Shown here one piece after another: positions 23,677-32,054 of a stretch of DNA of 32,726 nucleotides (positions within the stretch are counted from its first letter, which is position 1; every line of letters begins with the position of its first letter). The stretch is from contig JAZUHB010000062.1 of the NCBI GenBank assembly GCA_045641505.1, positions 1-32,726 of the forward strand, in the 5' to 3' direction. Position numbers and translations under genes: made by a program. The stretch is from JAZQNF01 sp045641505. GTDB lineage: Bacteria > Bacillota > Clostridia > Lachnospirales > Bianqueaceae. The notes under the pieces were generated by a model. The model searched no databases, was not told the DNA's origin, and saw only the letters and a program-made list of their open reading frames with translations.

Positions 23677-26564
23677 TCCGCCTGAACCAGGTCGACAAAT
23701 ATTTCAACAAAGGCCGTTCGAACGAGATCCACGTGGTGAACGGTCTCTCCCTGGAGCTGCCCGAGACCGGCATGGTCGCCTTCTTCGGCCCCAGCGGCTG
23801 CGGCAAGACCACGCTCCTCAACGTGATCGGCGGTCTGGACGGCTTCGACAGCGGCGAGCTGACCGTGATGGGCGCCGACATCCGCAAGCGGACCGACCTG
23901 ATCCGCAACAAGCATATCGGCTTCATCTTCCAGAACTACAATCTGAACAAGCTGGAATCGGTCAGCGAGAACGTGGCCGACGCGCTCCGGCTCTGCGGCA
24001 TCCGGGATGAGGCGGTCCTCTCCGCCCGCGCCTCAGCGGCCCTCGCCGCGGTCGGCATGGAAAACTACCGGAACCGCACCCCCGATACCCTCTCCGGCGG
24101 CCAGCAGCAGCGCGTCGCCATCGCCCGCGCCATCGTCAAGAACCCGCCGGTCCTTCTGGCGGACGAGCCCACCGGCAACCTCGACGAGCAGAACACCGTG
24201 ATGGTGATGGACCTCCTGAAGGAGCTCTCCCGCACGCGGCTGGTGCTTCTCGTCACCCACGAGGCCGAGCTCGTGAGCTATTACTGCGACCGGGTGATCG
24301 AGCTCCGGGACGGCCGCGCCGTCGCCGATACGCTGCAGACCTCCTCCGAGGCCTACTCCGCCCGCAAGCGGAGCGACATCTGGCTGGGCGAGCTGGAAAA
24401 GCAGTCCCTCGCGGACGGTCCGGTCCGCCTCGAATACTACGGTGACGCGCCCGCCGCGCCGATTTGCCTCACCCTCGTCCGGCAAGGAGACAAGTATTTC
24501 CTTCAGGCCGACGGTGCCGAGGTCCGCTTCCTCGACGAAAGCAGCGAGACGAAGCTCCGCGAGGGCGTCTATCAGGAGCGTGACGCGCAGGCGCCCGCGC
24601 GCGAGATCGACCTCTCCGCCCTGCCTCCGCTGGAGGAAAAGCGCGCTGTCCGCTACGGCCGGCTCTTCAGCTTCGCGAACTCGGTCAAAAGCGGCTTCCG
24701 CACTCATTTCACGAAAAAGAAGAAGGGCAACAAGGCGCTGCGCCGGGTGATGGTCCTCTTCGCCGCGGTGCAGGTCTTCGCGGCGGCCCTGTTCGGCACG
24801 GCCTTCCGCGAGCTGTCCGAGATCCGCGGGCAGAACACCTCCTCCGTCTTCTATCTGAAGCTTGCCGACAAGAGCCGCACGCCCCTGCCGGAAAAGCTGC
24901 CCGAAGGCGCGGCTGCCGATTCGGTCACGTACCGCTCCGACTACCGCTACGGCGACACGGAGCTCGGCTTCTCGCCCGGCAACTTCGAGACCTTCTCCAC
25001 CGACTACTATTCCTTCGATTTCAACGCGGTCGGCGTCTATCTGAGCACCGAGGCCGCGAAGGGCCTGCCGGTCCTCGCCGGAAGCGGCGAGCTCACCGAC
25101 CCGAACGGGCTCATCCTTTCCCGCGGCGCCGCCGACCAGCTGCTCGAGGCCTCTGCCTTCGGCTACATCGAAAGCTACCGCGACCTCATCGGGCTCAAGG
25201 CGAACGACAACCGCGGCAGCCGGATCACGGGCATCGTGGACCTTCCGGAAAACGTGTTCTTCATCACGCCCGCGGCGCTCACCGCCCTCTGCCTGAACGG
25301 AAATCTTCCGCTCGCCTCCGCGGCGGGCAGCCCCTACGACGTCCCCGAGGGAACGGCGCTCCGCATCCTCGCGCCGGGTGTATCCGACGGCACCGATTCC
25401 GTGACCTTCCGCGGCATCCGCTTCGCCGTAAACGAAAAGATCGTCCGTCCCTCCCAGACCTACGGCAGCCGCGTCTACCTCGACTGGCTCGCGGCGAACG
25501 GCCGGAAGCCCCTCTCCGAGGAGGAATACGCGATCGACCGGGAGCCCGCTCTGAAGAACGATCCCGCGGCCCTCGCCGCCTACGAGGACGCGCACTATTT
25601 CGACTACCTCGACAGCTTCTACGCCGATCTCGACGTCTGCCTCCGGGAATACTACTTCTTCTACTGCGATTTCGAGGTGTGGCTCGCCCTCCGGGGCTAC
25701 GATGCCGCCCGCTGCACTTACGCGGAGGAAGCCCTCTATCTCGCCCATCAATACAAGGCCGAGCACGGCCGCTATCCCTCCCGCTCCGAATATGAGGCCG
25801 GTCAGGGCTTCGAAAAGTATCTCACCGTCGAGCAGGGCCTGCGTCAGCTCACCCGCAACTCTGAGCTGTTCGAGCAGTTCTACAGCGGCGAATACCGGGG
25901 CGGCATCTACGAGGACGAGTATTATCTGCTGAACGAAAAGGATTACGAGCGCCTCGCCTGCTCCTTCGGTCCCAGCACCCTCGGCCTTGAAAACAATCCG
26001 ATGAACACGTGGGTCAACGTCTACGCGGTGATCCACTCGACCGATCCGGAGGCCACCGAGGCTTGGCTCCGTTCGAATCCCGACCTCGGAGATGCCGAGA
26101 CGCTGAAGCAGAATCTGCAAACCCCCGCGGACCGCTTCGAGGAGGACCTCGCCGACCAGAAGCAGGAGCTCACCGCCAGCCTGATCACGATGCTGATCCT
26201 CTTCGGCGTGATGAGCGTCTGCATGTATTTCATCATGCGCTCGGCGCTGATGAGCCGGGTCCGGGAGACCGGCATCCTCCGGGCGATCGGCGTCTCGAAG
26301 AGCAACCTTCTTTTGCGCTACGCCGTCGAGGCCGGCACCCTCACCACCCTCACGGTGCTGCCCGGCTACCTGGTCTCGAGCCTCCTGATGGGAGTCTGGT
26401 TCAGCCGCTCCGCCGCGGTCAGCCTCCTCTTCTACTATCCGCTGTGGATGGCCGTCCTGCTGCTCATCGCGCTCTACGCGGTCTGCCTCCTCTGCGGCAC
26501 GCTGCCGGTCATCACGCTTCTTCGGAAGAGTCCGGCGGAGATCCTCAGCAAGTACGACATCTGA
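23673..26564 (+). CDS. ABC transporter, ATPase fused to FtsX-like permease with a large extracytoplasmic domain
   Basis: A 963-residue protein starting within the stop codon of its partner, with AGGAGG upstream in that gene. ATPase: Walker A GPSGCGKTT (39-47), Q-loop FQNYN, signature LSGGQQQR (140-147), Walker B VLLADEP (160-166), switch His197. After a linker, the first helix is near 355-378 (VMVLFAAVQVFAAALFG). About 460 extracytoplasmic residues follow, then three C-terminal helices near 840-955, including the FtsX-type RVRETGILRAIGVSKSNLL. The outer domain is twice the size of that in the partner and contains a very aromatic stretch at about 636-690 (YFDYLDSFYADLDV, EYYFFYCDFEVW). No two-component system lies beside the pair, unlike Bce-type detoxification modules. 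A strong terminator follows. Confidence 0.9.
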   Translation: MIRLNQVDKYFNKGRSNEIHVVNGLSLELPETGMVAFFGPSGCGKTTLLNVIGGLDGFDSGELTVMGADIRKRTDLIRNKHIGFIFQNYNLNKLESVSENVADALRLCGIRDEAVLSARASAALAAVGMENYRNRTPDTLSGGQQQRVAIARAIVKNPPVLLADEPTGNLDEQNTVMVMDLLKELSRTRLVLLVTHEAELVSYYCDRVIELRDGRAVADTLQTSSEAYSARKRSDIWLGELEKQSLADGPVRLEYYGDAPAAPICLTLVRQGDKYFLQADGAEVRFLDESSETKLREGVYQERDAQAPAREIDLSALPPLEEKRAVRYGRLFSFANSVKSGFRTHFTKKKKGNKALRRVMVLFAAVQVFAAALFGTAFRELSEIRGQNTSSVFYLKLADKSRTPLPEKLPEGAAADSVTYRSDYRYGDTELGFSPGNFETFSTDYYSFDFNAVGVYLSTEAAKGLPVLAGSGELTDPNGLILSRGAADQLLEASAFGYIESYRDLIGLKANDNRGSRITGIVDLPENVFFITPAALTALCLNGNLPLASAAGSPYDVPEGTALRILAPGVSDGTDSVTFRGIRFAVNEKIVRPSQTYGSRVYLDWLAANGRKPLSEEEYAIDREPALKNDPAALAAYEDAHYFDYLDSFYADLDVCLREYYFFYCDFEVWLALRGYDAARCTYAEEALYLAHQYKAEHGRYPSRSEYEAGQGFEKYLTVEQGLRQLTRNSELFEQFYSGEYRGGIYEDEYYLLNEKDYERLACSFGPSTLGLENNPMNTWVNVYAVIHSTDPEATEAWLRSNPDLGDAETLKQNLQTPADRFEEDLADQKQELTASLITMLILFGVMSVCMYFIMRSALMSRVRETGILRAIGVSKSNLLLRYAVEAGTLTTLTVLPGYLVSSLLMGVWFSRSAAVSLLFYYPLWMAVLLLIALYAVCLLCGTLPVITLLRKSPAEILSKYDI

Positions 26565-26570
26565 AACGCA

Positions 26571-26622
26571 AAAAAGCCCCGCGCGGAACCGGGTCGAGCC
26601 CGATTCCGGCGGGACTTTTTTT
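26571..26622. terminator. bidirectional rho-independent terminator
   Basis: A long hairpin with three stacked stems: AAAAAGCCCCGC with GCGGGACTTTTT (one mismatch), CGGAA with TTCCG, and CGGG with CCCG. Seven T follow on the plus strand; the A-run serves the convergent VOC gene on the minus strand. Confidence 0.88.
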
Positions 26623-26678
26623 GCCGAAAATCCAAAATCACGCGTTGAAATACATATCGAACACGACGGAGCCGCGCC

Positions 26679-27041
26679 TTACATCGGCGTGCCGACCTCG
26701 ATCAGATTTCCGTCCGGATCGTAGAAGCGCATCACCCGCTGCCCCCAGCTGTGCGTCATGGGCAGGTTGACGAACTCCGTTTCCGGATAGAGCGCTTCGA
26801 GCTTTTCGAAAAAGGCGTCGAGGTCTTCCTCCTCGAAATACAGCTCGCAGGCGTTATTCCGCGGAACAACGTCCCGGCCGAGAAAGCCGCGCCAGTATTT
26901 TTCTTCCTGCAGCACGAGCCCGCCCGACAGGATCATGTTGCCGTCATTGTCGGCGAGCGTTTCGAGCCCGAAGAGATCGTGATAGTACTTCTCGGCTATT
27001 TCGATATCCTTTACAACGATCAAAAATCCGTTCAGTTTCAT
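26679..27041 (-). CDS. VOC (glyoxalase-fold) family protein
   Basis: A 120-residue single-domain protein of the vicinal-oxygen-chelate superfamily. Two beta-alpha-beta-beta-beta repeats are readable: FLIVVKDIEIAEKYYHDLFG at the start and FYDPDGNLIEVGTP at the end, with candidate metal-ligand Glu66 (CELYF) and Glu115 (IEVG). The first-repeat His expected in glyoxalase I is absent (FLIVV in its place), so metal binding may be incomplete and the protein may be a binding protein or a small-molecule resistance protein. ATG at 27041 with GAGG upstream. It lies 106 bases after the GyrI-like gene, separated by a structured intergenic element. Exact substrate not inferable. Confidence 0.85.
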   Translation of the reverse strand: MKLNGFLIVVKDIEIAEKYYHDLFGLETLADNDGNMILSGGLVLQEEKYWRGFLGRDVVPRNNACELYFEEEDLDAFFEKLEALYPETEFVNLPMTHSWGQRVMRFYDPDGNLIEVGTPM

Positions 27042-27072
27042 GGGAACCTCGTCTTCTGAATAATTTCACTAA

Positions 27073-27129
27073 TCACGGACAGCGTCGCGGAGACGCATAC
27101 GGCTGCCGCTCCGTATTTCACATCCGTGA
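27073..27129 (-). other. three-way-junction inverted repeat between the GyrI-like and VOC genes
   Basis: TCACGGA (27073-27079) and TCCGTGA (27123-27129) form an outer 7-bp stem. Inside are two perfect hairpins, GCGTC/GACGC (27082-27096) and ATACGG/CCGTAT (27097-27116). The pattern folds equally on either strand. No T-run follows, so it is not a plain terminator. It could be a structured RNA, a processing site or a small repeat element. Confidence 0.45.
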
Positions 27130-27147
27130 CCCAAACCAACGGCGTTC

Positions 27148-27681
27148 TTATTTGAGAGGCTCCGCTTCGGCCTCGGCCGTGAGTTTTCTGACCGGCACCC
27201 AGATTCCGCACTCATAATCCGGCGACTGGGGATTTCCGGCGGAATAGAATTCGACGGAGGACGGCGCAATCTCATAGCTCGCCCGCGCGGCCGGGATCCA
27301 CTCGTCCCAGACCTGCGCGTTGACCTCCTGCAGCGTCTGCGGGATCGGGCCCTTCGCCGAGAAGATCGCCCAGTCGCTTTCCGGGAAGGTGAAAAGCTCC
27401 AGTCCCTCCGGCACGTCGCCGCCCTCGTAAAGGCCGGCGATCCAATACGCAAAGCCGTCGTCGCCGTCGGCGCAGATCGCGAACATGCCGATTCCGTTTT
27501 CGAGGATCGCCGCCTCGACCGCCGTTTCCGGCTTCATCGTCTGCCACAGGCGCGCGTACTTCTCATTATACTCCCGGTCCCAGAACTCCGGGCATTTGCT
27601 TGCGCCCTCGTCCGGCGCGATCTCGGTATGAAAACCGATAAAGGTCAGTTCATTTTTGTGTTCGAAAACAGCGTCTTTCAT
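27148..27681 (-). CDS. GyrI-like / effector-binding domain protein
   Basis: A 177-residue soluble protein that fits the stand-alone GyrI-like (AraC effector-binding) fold: LTFIGFHTEI at the start, FWDREYNEKYARLW, IGMFAICADGDDGFAYWIAGLYEG in the middle and LELFTFPESDWAIFSAKGPIPQTLQEVNAQVWDEWIP near the end, where the conserved Glu of drug-binding members would lie. Such proteins bind or hydrolyse small hydrophobic or cyclic compounds, or act as regulator ligand domains. There is no DNA-binding domain, so it is not a regulator on its own. ATG at 27681 has only a weak GAAGAA ribosome-binding site. Six bases separate it from the doubtful small frame upstream. Confidence 0.8.
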   Translation of the reverse strand: MKDAVFEHKNELTFIGFHTEIAPDEGASKCPEFWDREYNEKYARLWQTMKPETAVEAAILENGIGMFAICADGDDGFAYWIAGLYEGGDVPEGLELFTFPESDWAIFSAKGPIPQTLQEVNAQVWDEWIPAARASYEIAPSSVEFYSAGNPQSPDYECGIWVPVRKLTAEAEAEPLK

Positions 27682-27687
27682 TTTTCT

Positions 27688-27891
27688 TCAATCTCTTTTC
27701 TGATTCGTTCTGGGGCCCGAGGCTCCGATGTCATACTTTTCGTACAGAAAACCGGCTAAGGCCTTCTTCACTTTCCGGACGCTTAGTCCGGTTTCTGCCG
27801 GAGCACAGAGACAGTCATAGAAGACGAAGGCGCCTCGCTCGGGTGTGCCGGTCCGAAGAGCGTCCTTATACAAAAACAGCGTGAAAAACAT
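27688..27891 (-). CDS. doubtful small open frame, 67 codons
   Basis: The frame ends 6 bases before the GyrI-like gene and reads plausibly as protein (AFVFYDCLCAPAETGLSVRK, ALAGFLYEKYDIGAS), but I recognise no family. The first ATG lies inside the loop of the fusA2 terminator hairpin and its ribosome-binding site is poor. Third-position GC looks lower than in neighbouring genes. It may be a gene remnant or chance. Confidence 0.25.
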   Translation of the reverse strand: MFFTLFLYKDALRTGTPERGAFVFYDCLCAPAETGLSVRKVKKALAGFLYEKYDIGASGPRTNQKRD

Positions 27892-27909
27892 TTCTGCTCT
27901 TCACGCTGT
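27871..27909 (-). terminator. rho-independent terminator of fusA2
   Basis: On the minus strand ACAGCGTGAA (27909-27900), a 14-base loop and TTCACGCTGT (27885-27876) form a perfect 10-bp stem, followed by TTTTG; it begins 19 bases after the fusA2 stop. Confidence 0.88.
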
Positions 27910-27927
27910 CCTTCGATAGCGGGAAAA

Positions 27928-30009
27928 TTACTTCTCTTCCTCAGCCGCCTTCTTGGCCTCGGCCATGATCTTCTCCATCACGTCTCTGGGAGTATCTTCG
28001 TAGCGGACGAACTCCATCGTGAACTTGCCGCGGCCCTGGGTCATGGAGCGCAGGTCGGTGGGATAGCTGAACATCTCAGCCATGGGGACCTCGGCCTCCA
28101 GGACGGTCTTCTTGCCGACATGCTCCATACCGAGCACGCGGCCGCGACGCTTGTTCATGTCGCTCATGACGTCGCCGACGTAGTCGCCGTCGACCGTGAC
28201 GTGGGCGCTCATGATGGGCTCGAGAATCGCGGGATTCGCCTTGGGGATGCCCTCCTTGAAGGCCAGACCGGTCGCAATCTTGAAGGCCATTTCAGAGGAG
28301 TCGACAGGATGGTAGGAACCGTCGGTCAGGGTGGCTTTCAGGCCGACCATGGGGCAGCCGGCCAGCACGCCGTGCTGCACGCACTCGGCGATACCCTTCT
28401 CGACAGCAGGGAAGTAGTTCTTGGGAACGGAGCCGCCGAAGACCTCTTCCGCGAACACGTAGGGAGTGTTCTCACCGGACGGCTCGAAGCGGATATGGAC
28501 ATCGCCGTACTGGCCGTGGCCGCCGGACTGCTTCTTGTGCTTGCCCTGGACGGTGACGGTGCCGCGGATGGTCTCGCGGTAGGAGACCTTCGGCTTGGAC
28601 AGAACGATGCTGGTCTTGAACTTGTTGAGCAGCTTGGAGCTGACGACGTCCAGATGCTGATCGCCGATACCGTAGACGAGCTGCTGGCTCATCTCGGCGT
28701 CGACCATGACCTTGATGGTGGGATCCTCTTCCATGATGCGGTTGAGGCCCTGAGCGACCTTGTCTTCCTCGCCCTTGTTCAGAGGAGAAACGGCCATGCA
28801 GAGCAGCGGCTCATCGAAGGTGCCGGGCGCGTAGCGGATATCGAGGCCCTTGACGGCCAGGGTGTCGCCGGTGCCGGTGTTGGACAGCTTGGCGGTGGCG
28901 CCGATGTCGCCGGAGTGGATCTCGGAGACCTCGATCTGCTCCTTGCCGCGCATCACGTACAGCTTGGAGATACGCTCGTCGCCGCCCTTGACGGTGTTGG
29001 TATAGGAATCGGCGCGGATGACGCCGCTCTTGACCTTGAAGAAGTTGATCTTGCCCATGTTGGGATCGATCAGGGTCTTGAAGACGAACGCGGAGGCAGC
29101 TTCGCCGTCAGCGCAGGGGATGCCCTTCTTGTTGCCCTCGAAGTCGAAGCCGACGGAGTTGGCGTTCGCCTTGACGGGAGAGGGGAAGTACTTGGTGATG
29201 GAATCGAGCAGCACGCTGATGCCGGTGCCGAGGGGCGCGATGCCGCAGAGCACGGGCACGACCAGGTTGTTCATGGTACCCTCGAGCAGGGCGTCCATCA
29301 GCTCTTCCTGGCTGATCTCGTCATCCAGCAGGATGCGCTCCATCAGCTCCTCGCTGACGTTGGCGATGGCGTCCTCCATCAGGGACTGATGGACGGAAGC
29401 GATCTCATCGGACATGGATTCGGGGATGGCACAATCCACGACCTTGTTGCCCTCGAACTTACGGCCGGTCATGGTGGGGATATCGACAAAGCCCACGAAC
29501 TGGCCCTTCTCGACGATCGGGACCTGCAGGGGGGCGATAGAGGAACCGAACTTGTCCTTCAGCTGCTCCAGCACGCGGTCGATGTTGGCTTCGGGATCAT
29601 CCATGCCGTTCACGAAGAAGAAGCAGGGAAGACCGGCCTCGGAGACCTTCTCCCAGGCGAGCTCGGTACCGACCTCGACACCGGCCTTGCCGTCGACCAC
29701 GATCACAGCCGCGTCGGCGACGGACAGAGCCTGCTGCACTTCGCCCACGAAGTCGAAGTAGCCGGGAGTATCCAGGACGTTGATCTTGCAGTCTTTCCAC
29801 TCGATGGGGATCAGAGAGGTGTTGACGGAAAACTTTCTCTTGATCTCTTCAGGATCGAAATCGCTGACGGTCTTGCCGTCCGCGACCTTGCCCTGACGGG
29901 AAATGGCACCGGAGGCAAAGAGCATGGCTTCGGCGATGGTGGTCTTGCCCACGCCGCCGTGGCCCATCAGAACGATGTTGCGCACCTTGTCAGAGGTATA
30001 GACATTCAT
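27928..30009 (-). CDS. fusA2: EF-G paralogue (FusA2 / EF-G-II type translation GTPase)
   Basis: A 693-residue GTPase with the EF-G domain order: G domain, domain II, III, IV (QSGGHGQYGD) and V. It differs from canonical EF-G at functional motifs. The P-loop is GHGGVGKT (16-23) instead of the AHIDAGKT type, the switch II motif is DTPGY with Tyr84 where EF-G has the catalytic His, the base-recognition motif is NGMD (134-137) instead of NKMD, and switch I reads EEIKRKFSVNTS without RGITI. These mark the EF-G-II/FusA2 clade, whose members often have weak or altered GTP hydrolysis and roles other than translocation. ATG at 30009 with GGAGGAAC at ideal distance; a GTG at 30027 overlaps that site. 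A hairpin GGAGAC/GTCTCC lies in the leader (30046-30068). It follows prfA and has its own terminator. No canonical fusA is in the window. Confidence 0.92.
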   Translation of the reverse strand: MNVYTSDKVRNIVLMGHGGVGKTTIAEAMLFASGAISRQGKVADGKTVSDFDPEEIKRKFSVNTSLIPIEWKDCKINVLDTPGYFDFVGEVQQALSVADAAVIVVDGKAGVEVGTELAWEKVSEAGLPCFFFVNGMDDPEANIDRVLEQLKDKFGSSIAPLQVPIVEKGQFVGFVDIPTMTGRKFEGNKVVDCAIPESMSDEIASVHQSLMEDAIANVSEELMERILLDDEISQEELMDALLEGTMNNLVVPVLCGIAPLGTGISVLLDSITKYFPSPVKANANSVGFDFEGNKKGIPCADGEAASAFVFKTLIDPNMGKINFFKVKSGVIRADSYTNTVKGGDERISKLYVMRGKEQIEVSEIHSGDIGATAKLSNTGTGDTLAVKGLDIRYAPGTFDEPLLCMAVSPLNKGEEDKVAQGLNRIMEEDPTIKVMVDAEMSQQLVYGIGDQHLDVVSSKLLNKFKTSIVLSKPKVSYRETIRGTVTVQGKHKKQSGGHGQYGDVHIRFEPSGENTPYVFAEEVFGGSVPKNYFPAVEKGIAECVQHGVLAGCPMVGLKATLTDGSYHPVDSSEMAFKIATGLAFKEGIPKANPAILEPIMSAHVTVDGDYVGDVMSDMNKRRGRVLGMEHVGKKTVLEAEVPMAEMFSYPTDLRSMTQGRGKFTMEFVRYEDTPRDVMEKIMAEAKKAAEEEK

Positions 30010-30101
30010 AAAACAGTTCCTCCACAAAAGAATTTTTATAGTCTTGGAGACATGAACTCACGGTCTCCGAAAAACGTCTCTTTTGGTACTTTAACACAAA
30101 T

Positions 30102-30140
30102 CCGTCAAAAAATAAAGAAGAAAATTCTTTATTTCGACGG
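30102..30140 (-). terminator. AT-rich terminator overlapping the prfA stop codon
   Basis: AATAAAGAA (30133-30125 on the minus strand) pairs with TTCTTTATT (30119-30111), followed by TTTT; the prfA TAA lies inside the stem. Outer CCGTC/GACGG can extend it. The stem is weak in GC, so read-through into fusA2 is possible. Confidence 0.55.
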
Positions 30141-31208
30141 TTCTCCGGACGCCGCCAGCTTCTGCGCCTGGTCGTAGGTGACGAGCGCGTCGAAGAGCTC
30201 GTCCAGCGCGCCGTCCATCACCTCCGGCAGGCGGTGGGTGGTAAAGCCGATGCGGTGATCGGTGACCCGGCTCTGCGGAAAATTGTAGGTGCGGATCTTC
30301 TCGCTGCGGTCGCCCGAGCCCACCTGGCTGCGGCGGTCTGCGGTCAGGGCGCTCTGCTGCTTCTCCAGCTCGCGCTGATAGAGCTTCGCGCGGAGCATCT
30401 CCATCGCCATGTCCTTGTTCTGGTACTGGGAGCGCTCGTTCTGGCACTGGACCACGATGCCCGTGGGCAGATGCGTGATGCGGATGGCGCTCGAGGTCTT
30501 GTTGACCTTCTGGCCGCCCGCGCCGCTGGAGCGGAACACGTCGACGCGAAGCTCCGAGGGATCGATCGCCACGTCCACCTCGCTGGCCTCGGGCAGCACC
30601 GCGACGGTCGCCGCGGAGGTATGGATGCGGCCGCCGGATTCGGTTTCCGGCACCCGCTGGACCCGGTGCGCGCCGCTCTCGTACTTCATGCGGGAATAGG
30701 CGCCGCGGCCCCGGATCATGAAGACGATCTCCTTGAGACCGCCCAGATCGTTCTCGTTTTCGTCGACGGTCTCGAGCTTCCAGCCGACTCGCTCGGCATA
30801 GCGCGCGTACATGCGGTAGAGCTCCGCCGCGAACAGCGCCGCCTCGTCGCCGCCGACGCCGGCGCGGATCTCGACGATCACGTTCCGCTCGTCGTTCGGA
30901 TCCTTCGGCAGAAGGAGCAGCGTAAGCTGCCTTTCGAGGGACGCGACGCTCTCCTCGCCGGCGGAGATCTCCTCCTTGAGAAGCGCGCGCATTTCCTCGT
31001 CCCGCTCGGCCTCGAGGAGCGCCCGGCAGTCCGCGAGCTCCCGCCTGGCCTTTTCGTAGGCCGCGAAGCAGTCGGTGACCGGCGTAAGCGCGTTCAGCTC
31101 CTTCACCGTCTTCTGCCACCGGGCCGGATCGGCCAGGAGCGACGGGTCGTTCAGCCGGTCGCGGAGTTCGTCCCGGCGGATCACCAGTTCAGGTAGATTT
31201 TCAAACAT
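30129..31208 (-). CDS. prfA: peptide chain release factor 1
   Basis: A 359-residue class I release factor that recognises UAA and UAG in the ribosomal A site and triggers peptide release. The tripeptide anticodon region is PET (187-189) in VQRVPETESGGRIHTSAATVAV, of the RF1 PxT type (RF2 has SPF). The catalytic GGQ is at 231-233 (SSGAGGQKVNKTSSAIRITH). The start ATG at 31208 (MFENLPEL) lacks a clear Shine-Dalgarno; the prmC stop lies 12 bases upstream, so translational re-initiation is likely. A TTG at 31217 is an alternative. The presence of RF1 is direct evidence that UAG is a stop codon here, relevant to the TAG in leuS. PrmC, encoded just upstream, methylates the GGQ glutamine. Confidence 0.95.
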   Translation of the reverse strand: MFENLPELVIRRDELRDRLNDPSLLADPARWQKTVKELNALTPVTDCFAAYEKARRELADCRALLEAERDEEMRALLKEEISAGEESVASLERQLTLLLLPKDPNDERNVIVEIRAGVGGDEAALFAAELYRMYARYAERVGWKLETVDENENDLGGLKEIVFMIRGRGAYSRMKYESGAHRVQRVPETESGGRIHTSAATVAVLPEASEVDVAIDPSELRVDVFRSSGAGGQKVNKTSSAIRITHLPTGIVVQCQNERSQYQNKDMAMEMLRAKLYQRELEKQQSALTADRRSQVGSGDRSEKIRTYNFPQSRVTDHRIGFTTHRLPEVMDGALDELFDALVTYDQAQKLAASGEPSK

Positions 31209-31220
31209 GATTCGCAAAGA

Positions 31221-32054
31221 TTACGGACGCCGCGCCGTCACGGTCCGGTCGAGACCGGCCAGATCCCGAAGAAGGCGCACGCCCTGCCAGCCGTGCTCCC
31301 GGAGGAGCCGGCAGACCGCCTCGCCCTGATCCTCCCCGATCTCGCAGCAAAGCGCGCCGCCGGGCAGAAGATGAGACGCGGCCTCCTCCGCCAGACGGCG
31401 GTAGAACGCGAGTCCCTCCTCCTCCGCGACGAAGGCGAGCTCCGGCTCGAAGCGGGTGATCTCAGGCTGAAGAGTGACATATTCCTCCCTGCGGACGTAG
31501 GGAGGGTTGGAAGCGATAAGGGAAAAGAGAGGCGCGTCCGCGGGCAGGGCTCCGAACAGGTCTCCCTGAAGGAAGCGGACATCGGCCCCGTTCGAAAGGG
31601 CGTTCTCCCGGGCGACCTCGAGGGCGTCCGCGGAAAGGTCCGCGGCCCAGACCGGAAGACCGGTGCGAAGCGCCAGCGCGACGGCGACGCAGCCGCTGCC
31701 GGTGCAGAGATCGAGAAGGGGGCCTTCGCCCGCAAGCTCTTCCGCGGCCTGAACCAGAAGCTCCGTCTCGGGACGGGGAATCAGCACCCGCTCGTCCACC
31801 CGGAAGGGCAGTCCGCAGAACTCCCACTCGCCCAGCACGTAGGCCAGGGGCCGGCCGCTGAGACGCTCGGCCAGCAGGACCTCGTACCGGTCGAGGAGCT
31901 CCTCCGGCACCTCGTCGGCACTGTGGAGCAGATAGCCGCCGGGGCCGAAGCCGGCGACGCCCTGAAGCAAAAGCCGGGCTTCACCATCCGCCTCGTCCGG
32001 GACCGCCGTCCGAAGCCGGGCGCGGCCGTACTGCAGCAGTTCGCGGTAGGTCAT
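31221..32054 (-). CDS. prmC: release factor glutamine methyltransferase
   Basis: A 277-residue S-adenosylmethionine-dependent enzyme that methylates the glutamine of the GGQ motif in RF1 and RF2. The helical N-domain (MTYRELLQYGRARL, GRPLAYVLGEWEFCGLPF) is followed by the methyltransferase fold: IPRPETELLV (92-101), LDLCTGSGCVAVAL (114-127) for cofactor binding and the catalytic SNPPYV (182-187). ATG at 32054 overlaps the stop of the DUF1385 gene (ATGA), so translation is coupled; the longer in-frame reading upstream belongs to that gene. The order DUF1385-prmC-prfA is usual in Clostridia. Confidence 0.95.
   Translation of the reverse strand: MTYRELLQYGRARLRTAVPDEADGEARLLLQGVAGFGPGGYLLHSADEVPEELLDRYEVLLAERLSGRPLAYVLGEWEFCGLPFRVDERVLIPRPETELLVQAAEELAGEGPLLDLCTGSGCVAVALALRTGLPVWAADLSADALEVARENALSNGADVRFLQGDLFGALPADAPLFSLIASNPPYVRREEYVTLQPEITRFEPELAFVAEEEGLAFYRRLAEEAASHLLPGGALCCEIGEDQGEAVCRLLREHGWQGVRLLRDLAGLDRTVTARRP

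Noticed and set aside
30041..30125. Strong sigma-A promoter for fusA2
   Set aside because: TTGACG and TATAAA are both present on the minus strand but not at a workable spacing; the best pair found, TTTATT-17-TAAAGT, is poor.
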